Shown here: positions 42,269-50,956 of the stretch, in pieces
Numbering within the stretch: position 1 is the first letter of the stretch
Layout: every line of letters starts with the position of its first letter
Source: an uncultured Eggerthellaceae bacterium
GTDB lineage: Bacteria > Actinomycetota > Coriobacteriia > Coriobacteriales > Eggerthellaceae
Assembly: GCA_934617065.1 (NCBI GenBank)
Contig: CAKTTY010000007.1
Location: forward strand, 33,339-97,338
Reading direction: 5' to 3'
DNA: 64,000 nucleotides
Translations under genes and position numbers: made by a program
Notes under the pieces: model-generated
Seen by the model: only the letters and a program-made list of their open reading frames with translations
Told to the model about the DNA's origin: nothing
Databases searched by the model: none

Positions 42269-42793
42269 ATGAAGCGCTCTATCGATGCAATTGAACATGC
42301 TGGCGAAATCATGAAGAAGGTAAACGATGCCGTCTTGCTTACCACCAAGAAAGATGGTCAGGTTAACACCATGACCATCAGCTGGGGCGGCATGGCTATT
42401 GAATGGGGAAAACCCCTGTTTATTACCTACGTGCGCGAAAGTCGTTTCACCAAGGAATTCCTGGATGCTACGGGCGAGTTCACGGTGAACCTGCCTATGG
42501 GCGAGTTTGACAAGAAGATTACTGCGGTATGCGGCGCGAAGTCGGGCCGTGATATGGACAAGATTGCCGAGCTGGGACTCACGCTTGAAGAGCCCGAAGA
42601 GATAAATGTGCCGGGCATTCGCGAACTTCCCCTTACGCTGGAGTGCCGCGTCCTGTTCAAGCAGGAACAGGATCTTGCCAATCTTGATGCTGCTGACGCG
42701 GAAAAGTGGTATCCCGTCGACGAAACGCTGGGCGGCCCCAATAAGCACACGGCCTATTACGCCGAAATCGTGGCGGCATACGTCATCGAGTAG
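42269..42793 (+). CDS. Flavin reductase-like (FMN-binding) protein
   Basis: 174 aa, split-barrel FMN-binding fold. VNTMTISWGGMAIEWGKPLF and the VRESRFTKEFL element match the flavin reductase/DIM6-NTAB group. Such proteins bind FMN and pass electrons from NAD(P)H or a redox partner; the specific acceptor is unknown. AAAGGAGA lies 7 bases before ATG 42269. The gene is monocistronic and convergent with menG. Confidence 0.85.
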   Translation: MKRSIDAIEHAGEIMKKVNDAVLLTTKKDGQVNTMTISWGGMAIEWGKPLFITYVRESRFTKEFLDATGEFTVNLPMGEFDKKITAVCGAKSGRDMDKIAELGLTLEEPEEINVPGIRELPLTLECRVLFKQEQDLANLDAADAEKWYPVDETLGGPNKHTAYYAEIVAAYVIE

Positions 42794-42951
42794 TTCTGGC
42801 TACAGTGCACCATGCCAGGGGCGCTGGACGGGTCGGCTTGGTACAGGTTCGGGTTGCTGTATGGCGCGCCATATGCTGGGCGCTTGGGCGAAGAACGCCG
42901 TCGCGTAGGAAAGCTACGAGCATAACGCACCCTATGCGTGCGCCTTGCCCA

Positions 42952-43731
42952 CTATTCCTTGTACGCGATATGAACAGCGGCAACGCCAAACGTTACATTG
43001 GTGTATTCGACACGGGAAAAACCCGCATCCTTTAGCATGCGTGTGAAGCCCTTTTGATCGGGAAAAGCCTTGATAGACTTCGCCAGGTACACAAAGCCCG
43101 AAGCGTCGCCTGTGACGATCTTCCCCCAGGCGGGAATGCCCCAGCGCAAATACAGGTTGTAACCCAAGTGCATAAGGGGGTTGGGTGGGGTTGAGAACTC
43201 CAGTACGCACAGCGCGCCGCCTGGCTTCAGCACGCGATACATTTCAGAAAGCGCACGTTCACGTTCGGGCATATTGCGAATGCCATATGACATGGTGATT
43301 ACGTCGAAAGACTCATCTTCATAGGGGATGTCCTGCCCGTCAACCACGGCAAGCTCGACCGGAACTCCGTTTGCCTCACCTGCATCAAGTCGGCTCTGGG
43401 CAACTTCGAGCATGGCGGGCGTGTAGTCGGAGAGGATGATGTGCTTGGGTTGCTTTCGGTCGCATGCCGTAAACGTCACATCGCCTGTACCGCCGGCGAT
43501 ATCCAGCATCAGCGTTTGGTCGGTGATGGGCGATTTGTCGATAAGCGTGCGCAGCCAGCTGCGGTATTGGCCGAAGCTGGAGAGCTTGTTGAAACGCTCG
43601 TACTTCCAGGCGATATCGGTGAAGATTTTCTTCACGCGAGCAGAAGAAATCTCGGCAGGGGCTTCCTGACCCGTTGCGGTATCAATGGAATGGTCTGCCT
43701 GCTTTTCAGGCGTTTGGGAGGTGTTGCTCAT
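42952..43731 (-). CDS. menG: Demethylmenaquinone methyltransferase (UbiE/MenG family)
   Basis: 259 aa. RVKKIFTDIAWKYERFNKL and the SAM motif DIAGGTGDVTF with MSYGIRNMPERERAL are the UbiE/MenG signatures. It methylates demethylmenaquinone to menaquinone at the membrane. The 30 extra N-terminal residues are polar and poorly conserved. It is divergent from the amidohydrolase gene; close relatives in this group include ring-methylation variants, so the exact position methylated is not settled. Confidence 0.9.
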   Translation of the reverse strand: MSNTSQTPEKQADHSIDTATGQEAPAEISSARVKKIFTDIAWKYERFNKLSSFGQYRSWLRTLIDKSPITDQTLMLDIAGGTGDVTFTACDRKQPKHIILSDYTPAMLEVAQSRLDAGEANGVPVELAVVDGQDIPYEDESFDVITMSYGIRNMPERERALSEMYRVLKPGGALCVLEFSTPPNPLMHLGYNLYLRWGIPAWGKIVTGDASGFVYLAKSIKAFPDQKGFTRMLKDAGFSRVEYTNVTFGVAAVHIAYKE

Positions 43732-43895
43732 GCGCTATCGCGTCCTTAGGTACGAGTATTGCCGTCTGCGTTAGCTGATTATAGACAAGAACGGCACGCT
43801 TGCGTATCTGGCTCGTTAGGGGTCTGTGAAAAACGGCAAGATATAAACGCCGCAATGCTATCATTGCAAAGAATTACTCTATCGGGAGGATGCGC

Positions 43896-45248
43896 ATGCT
43901 ACTGATCGCTGAATACGTTGTTCCGGTTTCATCCGAGCCCATCGAGCACGGTGCGGTTTTCATTAAAGATGGTGCTATCGCCGACATCGGCGATGCAGAA
44001 ATGATGCGCTTGCGCTACCCCAACGAAGAGGTAAAAGACTTCGGTATGGCTGCGCTTACCCCGGGTTTTATCGACCTTCACGCTCGCATGGAAGACGCTG
44101 TGTTCCGCGGTTTGGTGCACGACCTGCCCTTTGTTCAGTGGCGCAAGGAAATTGCTGCGCTGCGTAAGCGCATTTCCTATGCAGAGGCATTTGACTCTGC
44201 ATTCCTGGGCGGTCTTGAGGCGCTTTCCTCAGGCGTTACCACCGTGGCGGACATCACATCTACGGGTGCTTGCGTTTCTGCTGCTCAAAAGCTCGGTTTG
44301 CGCGGTATGTTCTATCGCGAAGCAGGAGCAATCGACAAGCGCTTGGTTAACTACGCCATTAAGAAGGCCGATAGCGACTTGGAAAAGTGGTCGCAGACCA
44401 TCGACCCCGACCGCATCACCCTGGGCGTTGCGCCAGATCCGGTGTACGAATGCCATCCCGAGCTGTATCGCAGCGTGGTGAAGTACGCCTCCGATAACGG
44501 CGATCTGCCCATCGCACTGGATTTGGCGGGCAGCAGCGAAGAGTACCGCTTCGTGAAGTACGGCGCTCCCTCTGGCTTGGACGAAGATCTGGGAATGCAG
44601 GGCTTCATGGAGGTTCCGCCATGGCTTCCCACTTCCGCAACTCCCGTCAACTATGTGTTGAACTGGGGTTTGTTCGAGGCGGAGAACGTGATGATCGTCT
44701 ATGGCGTACGCGTAAACGACGAAGACATCAGGCACTTGAAAGAATATGACGTTGCCGTATGCGCATGCCCCAGCTTGAATGCTCAGTTGGGCATGGGCGT
44801 TGCTCCTGTGAGCGAGTACCTGCGCTCTGGCATGCGCGTGGGTCTGGGCACTGGCGCTCCGGCTTCTATCGACACGATGGACATCTTTAGCGAAATGCGC
44901 ATGGAGCTGCTCATTCAGCGTGCTGTTACTGGCGAATTCCTCGATTCCCGCACGCTTATGGAAATGGGCACCTTGCGTGCCGCCCAGGCGCTGCGCATCG
45001 ACGACAAGGTAGGCTCGCTGGAGGTTGGCAAACGTGCCGACATCGTTGCTGTCGATCTGTCCGGTTCGCACTCTACTCCCACGTCAGACCCTGTTTCTGC
45101 CCTTTTAGGTTCTGTGGGTAACGGCGATGTTTCGATGACCATGGTAGACGGCAAGGTCCTCTACGAACGTGGACGCCTGCACGTCGCTGGTGAAGTGGCG
45201 AAGAACATCGCGCACGTTCTTGAGATTCGCGGTCGCCTCCGCTCTTAA
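43896..45248 (+). CDS. Amidohydrolase-family protein lacking metal ligands (probable pseudoenzyme)
   Basis: 450 aa. Overall it follows the ATZ/TRZ-like amidohydrolase pattern (LTPGFIDLHAR, PSLNAQLGMGVAPV, GLGTGAPASIDTMDIFSEMR, KVGSLEVGKRADIVAVDL). Yet HxH is HAR, the second His region reads ALDLAGS, the third VYGVRV instead of HCVHL, the HNP-type His is Ala (ACPSLN), and the catalytic Asp of GTD is Gly (GTG). All metal-binding positions are therefore changed and deamination is unlikely. GGGAGG lies 6 bases before ATG 43896. Binding or regulatory role is inferred. Confidence 0.85.
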   Translation: MLLIAEYVVPVSSEPIEHGAVFIKDGAIADIGDAEMMRLRYPNEEVKDFGMAALTPGFIDLHARMEDAVFRGLVHDLPFVQWRKEIAALRKRISYAEAFDSAFLGGLEALSSGVTTVADITSTGACVSAAQKLGLRGMFYREAGAIDKRLVNYAIKKADSDLEKWSQTIDPDRITLGVAPDPVYECHPELYRSVVKYASDNGDLPIALDLAGSSEEYRFVKYGAPSGLDEDLGMQGFMEVPPWLPTSATPVNYVLNWGLFEAENVMIVYGVRVNDEDIRHLKEYDVAVCACPSLNAQLGMGVAPVSEYLRSGMRVGLGTGAPASIDTMDIFSEMRMELLIQRAVTGEFLDSRTLMEMGTLRAAQALRIDDKVGSLEVGKRADIVAVDLSGSHSTPTSDPVSALLGSVGNGDVSMTMVDGKVLYERGRLHVAGEVAKNIAHVLEIRGRLRS

Positions 45249-45265
45249 TGCCTATTGGCACCAGT

Positions 45266-45299
45266 AAGCCCCTCTTGTCGAAAAGAGGGGCTTGTTTTG
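45266..45299 (+). terminator. Rho-independent terminator
   Basis: AAGCCCCTCTT pairs with AAGAGGGGCTT, an 11-bp stem with a 6-nt loop, followed by GTTTTG. It ends the amidohydrolase transcript. Confidence 0.8.
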
Positions 45300-45344
45300 C
45301 GTGCCGTGCGTTAAGGTGACCACACGCTTACGGAAAGAGATTCA

Positions 45345-45551
45345 ATGGCTAACGGTAAAAAGCAGAAGATGACAGCAAAGCAGCTGAAGGAGCGCGAAGA
45401 GCGTGCCCTCGAGCGCCAGCGTCTTGCCGAAGAAAAGAAGAAGCGCGATGAGCTTCTCAAGCGCATATTCGTTATTGCGGTGTGCGTGATTTTGATCTTG
45501 GCCCTTTCTCTTCCCACCATGGGCCTTATGTTCCTTGGCGGAAACCAATAA
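45345..45551 (+). CDS. Small basic membrane protein
   Basis: 68 aa. Residues 1-40 are Lys/Arg/Glu-rich helix (KQLKEREERALERQRLAEEK), and residues about 41-62 are one hydrophobic span (IFVIAVCVILILALSLPTMG). ATG 45345 follows GGAAAGAGA. It precedes tatA by 80 bp and may belong to that unit. Function unknown. Confidence 0.65.
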   Translation: MANGKKQKMTAKQLKEREERALERQRLAEEKKKRDELLKRIFVIAVCVILILALSLPTMGLMFLGGNQ

Positions 45552-45630
45552 AGGCTCCAAGCGGCAAAACCACTAAGCGCTGCCTGCTGTTATGCGGTTT
45601 GGTGGCGCTGAAGAGATAAGGAAGTACCAG

Positions 45631-46179
45631 TTGTTCGGCATTGGCGGATTTGAGCTATTCATAATCCTGCTGTTCGCGTTCTTGATTTTCGGCCCCGACA
45701 AGTTGCCTGAAATGGCAAAAACGTTGGGTGCTGCGCTCAATAAATTCAAGCAGGCGCAGGAAGAAATGAAGGCGGTTATCAACGATGAGGTTTTGGATCC
45801 TGATGCGGGCAAAAAGGCCGCGTCTGGTTCTGGCTCGAAGCCAGCCCCGCATGCAACCCAGGAATCGTTTGCTGAGCGCAAGGCTCGCTACGACAAAGAG
45901 CGTGCCGAGCGTTTGAAGCGCCAGCAGATCGACGCCAACCGCACCGCTATGAAGGCGGAGGCGGCAAAAAAGGCCGAAGAGCTCGAAAAAGCTGCGGAGG
46001 GCAAGTCCGAAGAGGCTGCGGCGAAGGCGGCCGATCACGCAGAATCCGCACCCAAGCCCACCCCATCGGCAAAGCCGGCACCGGCTTTTACCCCCGACGA
46101 GCTGTTTGGCACCAAGCCAGTGAAGCCCGCTCCTCGTGCTGCGCAAAAGGAAGCAGCGGTAACGGAAGGGGGCGAATAG
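45631..46179 (+). CDS. tatA: Sec-independent translocase subunit TatA/TatB
   Basis: 182 aa from TTG 45631, AAGGAAG 6 bases upstream. The N-terminal membrane helix FGIGGFELFIILLFAFLIFG, the hinge PDKLPEMAKTLG and an amphipathic helix are TatA/B hallmarks; the long Ala/Lys-rich tail (residues 60-182) resembles TatB-type actinobacterial subunits. With TatC it exports folded proteins bearing twin-arginine signals. ATG 45592 would add 13 residues before the conserved start. Confidence 0.88.
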   Translation: MFGIGGFELFIILLFAFLIFGPDKLPEMAKTLGAALNKFKQAQEEMKAVINDEVLDPDAGKKAASGSGSKPAPHATQESFAERKARYDKERAERLKRQQIDANRTAMKAEAAKKAEELEKAAEGKSEEAAAKAADHAESAPKPTPSAKPAPAFTPDELFGTKPVKPAPRAAQKEAAVTEGGE

Positions 46180-46182
46180 CGT

Positions 46183-47049
46183 ATGGCAATCGGACCGGCG
46201 CGCATGTCGCTCATGGAACATTTGGGCGAATTGCGCATGCGCCTTGTGCGCGTAATTGTTTGCCTCATTGCGGCAACCTGCGTTTTCTACCTTTCCACGG
46301 GTACCGTAGTTCAATTCTTACTGGCTCCCGTGGCAGAGTTCATGCCCACTGATGGCAACGGCGACGTGATGCTCAATGTCTTAGGCGCTTTCGATGCCTT
46401 TTCGGTGCGCATTACCGTGGCATTGTGGACCGCTGTAGTTGCAACTGCCCCTATCACGCTGTGGCAGATCTTGGCGTTTTTCCTGCCAGCGTTGAAGCCG
46501 CGTGAGCGTAAATGGTTCCTGCCTACGTTTATCGCCGCTCTGGCCCTGTTCATCATCGGCACGGTATTTTGCTACTGCATTATCCTGAACCCCGCCTTTC
46601 AGTGGCTCACCGACCAGGCATCGGGCTTTGCAACCATTCTTCCCGAAGCTGGCCAGTGGGTAGACATCATTATCAAGTTCGAGCTGGGCTTCGGCATTGG
46701 TTTTGAAATGCCTCTGGTGGTGTTCTACCTGGTAATGTTCGGTGTAGTGCCCTATAAGAAATTGCGTGCGAGCTGGCGTACGGTATATATCGTCCTGCTG
46801 GTGTTCTCCGCAGCGGTAACGCCCGATGCTTCTCCTGTAACCATGGGCCTTATGTTTGCCGCGATGGTGGTTTTGTATGAGATCAGTCTGCTTGCCGCGC
46901 GCATTGGCCTCAGCCGTCGCATTAAGCGCAAGGAACAAGCGGAAAAGGCTGAAGAGCTTGAAGCCCAGGAAGCTCGTGCTGAGCTTAAAGACCTGAAGCA
47001 GCGCTATCGCGAGCATTTGTGGGGCGAAGAAGAGAGCGAAGGCAAGTAG
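46183..47049 (+). CDS. tatC: Sec-independent translocase subunit TatC
   Basis: 288 aa, six membrane helices. MSLMEHLGELRMRLVRVIV is the TatC N-terminal signature, and FELGFGIGFEMPLVVF and the conserved VFSAAVTPDASPVTM loop follow. TatC recognises the twin-arginine motif. A charged coiled C-terminal tail of about 55 residues (KRKEQAEKAEELEAQEARAE) is an extension. It begins 3 bp after tatA and ends 2 bp before hypA. Confidence 0.95.
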   Translation: MAIGPARMSLMEHLGELRMRLVRVIVCLIAATCVFYLSTGTVVQFLLAPVAEFMPTDGNGDVMLNVLGAFDAFSVRITVALWTAVVATAPITLWQILAFFLPALKPRERKWFLPTFIAALALFIIGTVFCYCIILNPAFQWLTDQASGFATILPEAGQWVDIIIKFELGFGIGFEMPLVVFYLVMFGVVPYKKLRASWRTVYIVLLVFSAAVTPDASPVTMGLMFAAMVVLYEISLLAARIGLSRRIKRKEQAEKAEELEAQEARAELKDLKQRYREHLWGEEESEGK

Positions 47050-47051
47050 CC

Positions 47052-47426
47052 ATGCACGAGCTAGGCATTATGACAGGCGTTATGGAGTCGGTCGAGGAAG
47101 CGGCTCGCAACGCTGGCGCCACCAAAGTTTTGGAAATCGATCTTTCCGTTGGAGTGATGACTGAAGCCGTGGAAGACGCCCTTCGCTTCGCCTTCGAGGC
47201 GCTTTCGGAAGGTACCATGTGCGAAGGCGCCGACTTTAAGATCAATATGATCCAGCCGGTAAGCGTTTGCCTGGAGTGCGGAAACGAATTCGAACACGAC
47301 CGCTACCACGTAACGTGCTCCCAGTGCGGAAGTGGGTTCACACAGCTTATTGCTGGCAAAGAAATGCAGATCGACTCAATCGAGGTCGATATTCCCGATG
47401 AAGATGATTCCGCCGAGGAGTCGTAG
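47052..47426 (+). CDS. hypA: Hydrogenase/urease nickel incorporation protein HypA
   Basis: 124 aa. The nickel-binding MHE opens the protein, and the zinc site is CLECGNEF and CSQCGSGF (two C-x2-C pairs) near residues 77-96. It delivers nickel for [NiFe]-hydrogenase maturation. ATG 47052 sits 2 bp after tatC, so the genes are probably co-transcribed; Tat export of hydrogenases fits this. No hydrogenase gene is in the window. Confidence 0.93.
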   Translation: MHELGIMTGVMESVEEAARNAGATKVLEIDLSVGVMTEAVEDALRFAFEALSEGTMCEGADFKINMIQPVSVCLECGNEFEHDRYHVTCSQCGSGFTQLIAGKEMQIDSIEVDIPDEDDSAEES

Positions 47427-47514
47427 CTTCAGTCAAACGAGCACTAGCAAACTGGCGTCGGTGCGACGCTTTACCATTCAGTAGGTAACTCCCCAAAGAA
47501 CATGGAGGCAACCA

Positions 47515-48165
47515 ATGCAGATCGATATGAAACAACCCATCCTTGACAAGAACGACAAGCTCGCAAAGAACAATCGTGAGCTGTTTGCCGAAAAGAAGGT
47601 GTTCGTGCTCGATCTTTTGGCATCGCCTGGTTCCGGCAAAACCTCAACCATCCTTGCCACTATCGAGGCATTGCGCGATGAATTCAACATTGCGGTTATC
47701 GAAGGAGACATTGCCTCTTCGGTTGACTCCGAGAAGATCAAAGCCCAGGGCATTGCCGCTGTGCAGATCAACACGGGTGGGGCATGCCACCTGGAAAGCG
47801 ATATGATTCGTCGTGCGGTTGACGTGCTTGACTTGGACAAGCTCGACCTTATCATCATCGAGAATGTGGGCAATTTGGTGTGCCCAACCGATTTTGACCT
47901 GGGCGAAAACATGAAGGCAATGATCCTTTCGGTGCCCGAAGGTGACGACAAACCGTTGAAGTACCCGGGCGTTTTCCAGGCAGCTTCCGCCATCGTGCTG
48001 AACAAGGTTGACACCTTGCCCGTGTTCACGTTCGACAAGGACCTGTTCTACAGCCATATTGCCAACCTGAACCCCCAGGCTCCCATTTTCCCCATTTCCG
48101 CCACAAGCGGCGATGGCGTGGAAGAATGGGCCAACTGGCTGGCTGAAAAGATCCGCGCTCTGTAA
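47515..48165 (+). CDS. hypB: Hydrogenase nickel incorporation GTPase HypB
   Basis: 216 aa. GTPase P-loop ASPGSGKTST near residue 36, metal-binding GACHLESDMIRRAVD, ENVGNLVCPTDFDLGE, and NKVD for guanine recognition. It lacks the N-terminal CxxCGC or His-rich nickel-storage region found in some HypB. It works with HypA in nickel insertion. GGAGGC lies 7 bases before ATG 47515. A long terminator-like stem follows. Confidence 0.94.
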   Translation: MQIDMKQPILDKNDKLAKNNRELFAEKKVFVLDLLASPGSGKTSTILATIEALRDEFNIAVIEGDIASSVDSEKIKAQGIAAVQINTGGACHLESDMIRRAVDVLDLDKLDLIIIENVGNLVCPTDFDLGENMKAMILSVPEGDDKPLKYPGVFQAASAIVLNKVDTLPVFTFDKDLFYSHIANLNPQAPIFPISATSGDGVEEWANWLAEKIRAL

Positions 48166-48222
48166 ACCCTGTATGCTCGGTTTTCTTTTGCTGGGCCTAA
48201 GCTGACGCATCTGAACAGTGCA

Positions 48223-48303
48223 AGCCGTCCTCTACGTTGCATCGAATTGTTTCCTCCTATGCGAGGATACGGTTTGCTGCAACGCGGGGGCGGCTTTTCT
48301 TTT
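48223..48303 (+). terminator. Long terminator-like stem after hypB
   Basis: AGCCGTCCTCTACGTTGC pairs imperfectly with GCAACGCGGGGGCGGCT about 38 nt later, with an inner CCTC/GAGG stem, and is followed by TTTCTTTT. The rest of the 304-bp gap (48166-48469) shows no gene. Confidence 0.6.
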
Positions 48304-48469
48304 GCCTTTTTAAGGGAGCTGCCAACTGGTTGATGCTTGAAATTGCCTTCTACTCTACGGTCGACAGGGGTCGATGGTGGTGCCTGTTCTGATTTGCCCT
48401 ATACGAAATGAGCCAGTCTCGTGCAGTTCGGCATACTCGGTGTTTTCGCGGCAAAAAACCGCGTGAATG

Positions 48470-49750
48470 CTACTGATCTTCGGGAATTCGCCCCGCGAAA
48501 AACGACAGCGCGCATTGAGCCGTGGCGAGGGCCGCCATAAATACCAAGGGCGCTTCGAATCCCTGCGTTGTTTCCGTAAGTGCGCCGAACACAAAGGGTC
48601 CGCATGCGGCAAGAAGATAGCCAAGCGATTGAGCAAAACCCGAGAGGGCAACCGTTTCGGCGTGGGTTCTTCCGCGCAGAGAGATAAGGGTGAGCGCCAC
48701 CACCAGCGAAGCTCCTTGCCCCATTCCCCCAAAAATACTCCAGAGAAGGGAAAGGTGCGGGCTCAGGAGCCATCCCAATGCGGCGACTAGCAGCGGCGCG
48801 CTTGCCAGGAGCCCCGCGCACACCTGATTGCCGCGAAGGTACATGAAACGCGGGATTAGAAGGCCTGATACAATGCCGAGCGCCTGGAATATGAAGAGGT
48901 GCACGCCTGCTTCGCCGGAAGAAAAGCCCGCAGCTTCAGCAATGCTGGGTAGCCAATTGCAGAAGGTGTAGAACGCTGCCGACTGGAGCCCCATAAAAAG
49001 CGTAACAAGCCAGGTCGATGGTCTTTTCAGCAGCGCATGAAGTGGAGATTCTGCCTCTGTGCTTTCACTGATGGGGCGGGGATTCTCTGCGCTTTCGAAC
49101 TGTTGTTCAAGGCGCGTTTCGGCGACGCTGTCCTTTTCGTCAGCCCGAATGCTATCGGCGCCCTTGGCGGGTTTTGTGCGCAGCAGCCACAGAAGGGCGG
49201 CGAGCAGTGCGGGAATTGCCCAGAACGCCAATGCAGGTTGCCAGCCTCCGAGGGCGTCGGCAGCTGCCGAGGCGGTTAGGCCAGCAAGCGCTGATCCTGC
49301 AGTGACGCAGGCGGAATAGGCTCCGGTTGCAAATGAGATGTTATCGATGAAGTCGCGCTTAACGATGGCAGGCGCCAGCACGTTGCCTACGGCAATGGAT
49401 GCGCCAATTACCAGGGTGCCTAGCCACACCATGCTCTCGCCCGAGAGCGAACGCACTATGCATCCACTGGCAAGGGCGATAAGCGCCCAAAATAGCACCT
49501 TGTTGCTGTCGAGTTTTGCGGTCAGCGCACCAACGATCAGGCTAAACAGCGCAAAAGCAAGAAGGGGCAGGGAGCCTAATAGCCCCTGTATCGATTCACC
49601 CCAGTTGAATGTGACTCCAATGCTGGAAAGCAAGGGGCCTACTGCAACGATGGCAGGGCGCAGATTCAACGCAACCAGGAAAATTACGCAGCTTGCCAAC
49701 AAAGGTGCTGCTTTGCGCCGTTCCTGCGTTTGGGCTTTTGGTTGGTCCAT
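48470..49750 (-). CDS. MFS transporter, CynX/NimT-like
   Basis: 426 aa, 12 predicted helices. The N terminus SCVIFLVALNLRPAIVAVGP then LLSSIGVTF is the CynX/NimT (CP) family signature (LRPA). Related proteins carry cyanate, 2-nitroimidazole or other small anions; the substrate is not known. A hydrophilic central loop (about residues 192-236) separates the two halves. It is divergent from the MerR-like regulator, so that regulator might control it. Confidence 0.88.
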   Translation of the reverse strand: MDQPKAQTQERRKAAPLLASCVIFLVALNLRPAIVAVGPLLSSIGVTFNWGESIQGLLGSLPLLAFALFSLIVGALTAKLDSNKVLFWALIALASGCIVRSLSGESMVWLGTLVIGASIAVGNVLAPAIVKRDFIDNISFATGAYSACVTAGSALAGLTASAAADALGGWQPALAFWAIPALLAALLWLLRTKPAKGADSIRADEKDSVAETRLEQQFESAENPRPISESTEAESPLHALLKRPSTWLVTLFMGLQSAAFYTFCNWLPSIAEAAGFSSGEAGVHLFIFQALGIVSGLLIPRFMYLRGNQVCAGLLASAPLLVAALGWLLSPHLSLLWSIFGGMGQGASLVVALTLISLRGRTHAETVALSGFAQSLGYLLAACGPFVFGALTETTQGFEAPLVFMAALATAQCALSFFAGRIPEDQ

Positions 49751-50003
49751 GCTTTGCTTGCAGCCTTCCTGGTTTTGCTTCTGTTTCTAGTCTGTCTATT
49801 ATGCGCTGCCATTTTTGCTTTTCGGATTAAATGCCGGAATTGGCTTTGTTTGTTGTCGCTCTTTGCATCGCTTCTTTTTTTGCAATTGTCCCGACGTGTT
49901 GCTCCCCGGTGTCCATTTCGCCGCCTCCCTCGCGATTTTTACACGCCCTATAACGACGGGGCCTGCCCCTGTCGCACGTATTCCCGTTGTTATGGAGGCA
50001 AAA

Positions 50004-50891
50004 ATGGAGTACCTAGCTGGGGACATCTCTCCTCGCCAAGCTGCAGCTTCCGCTTGTCGCGCAGAAGAATGGTTTGTGCTTGCTGTTCAACAGTTGAACA
50101 GCTTTTGTAGAGACGGGGAGGTGAGAGAACCTGAAATGTCAAAAGCAGAATGGAAGATTTCCCAGGTTGAAAAGCTTATTGGACTATCGAGGCGCGATAT
50201 CCAGAGGGCGTGCTACAAAGGGCGCGGCGGCGTTGCCATCTTGCAGCCGAAAGACAGCTCATGGGGAAGGCGCAACTACAGCCTTGAAGATGTTGCGACT
50301 TTGTTTGTGGTGAAGTGTCACAAAGAGCGTGGCCTGAGCCTGGTTGAAATCAAGAGGGTGTTCGAACGCTCCGATGCGAGCGAAGGCGGTTGTGCGATGC
50401 TTGAAGACCAGGTTTCTCTCATGCTCGATCGGCGCGATGAGCTGGAGCGGCAAATTGCCTGCGGAAGGCTGTTGGCGGCTGCGGTGAAAGGCAAGGCATC
50501 ACTGCGCAAGCTGGTTCGCTCGTATGTGATGAAAGCTGTTGTTGATGCTGCGAGCGCACAGGAACAATCGGATACCAGCGTGTATTTTGCCTTGCTCCAG
50601 CGCTGCGTCTTGATAGGCGCGGGCGAAGTTGACGAGCTCGAAAAGAGCATTAGGAAATGGCTGGACAAAGGAGAAAAGCCCGATGCGGAATGCGTGCAGG
50701 GCTTTCTTCGCGAAGAATTCGAACGCACTGCCCGGCTTGTTGAAGGGTCGACGCAGGCTGGCGTGGCAAGGGCGCTCGGTGAAGTGCTCGATTCGTCCAG
50801 CATGGAACCGTCTCTTGAACTATGGCTTGGTCCTGGATCCTACGAATTCATAGATGAAGCGTTAAACGTGGCATTGGCAGCGAAAGCCTAG
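50004..50891 (+). CDS. MerR-like transcriptional regulator
   Basis: 295 aa. After about 47 N-terminal residues a winged-helix MerR-type domain appears: KISQVEKLIGLSRRDIQRAC, GRRNYSLEDVATLFVVKCHK and ERGLSLVEIKRVF (residues 50-118). A helical C-terminal domain of about 170 residues of unknown ligand follows. ATG 50004 has a perfect GGAGG 5 bases upstream; ATG 50136 starts directly at the DNA-binding domain. It precedes the lipoprotein/DUF4230 cluster on the same strand. Confidence 0.72.
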   Translation: MEYLAGDISPRQAAASACRAEEWFVLAVQQLNSFCRDGEVREPEMSKAEWKISQVEKLIGLSRRDIQRACYKGRGGVAILQPKDSSWGRRNYSLEDVATLFVVKCHKERGLSLVEIKRVFERSDASEGGCAMLEDQVSLMLDRRDELERQIACGRLLAAAVKGKASLRKLVRSYVMKAVVDAASAQEQSDTSVYFALLQRCVLIGAGEVDELEKSIRKWLDKGEKPDAECVQGFLREEFERTARLVEGSTQAGVARALGEVLDSSSMEPSLELWLGPGSYEFIDEALNVALAAKA

Positions 50892-50956
50892 CCTGGGCTG
50901 CGAGAAAAGGCCGCAGGCGGAATGTGCCTGCGGCAACGAAAAGAAGGAGAAAGAAG

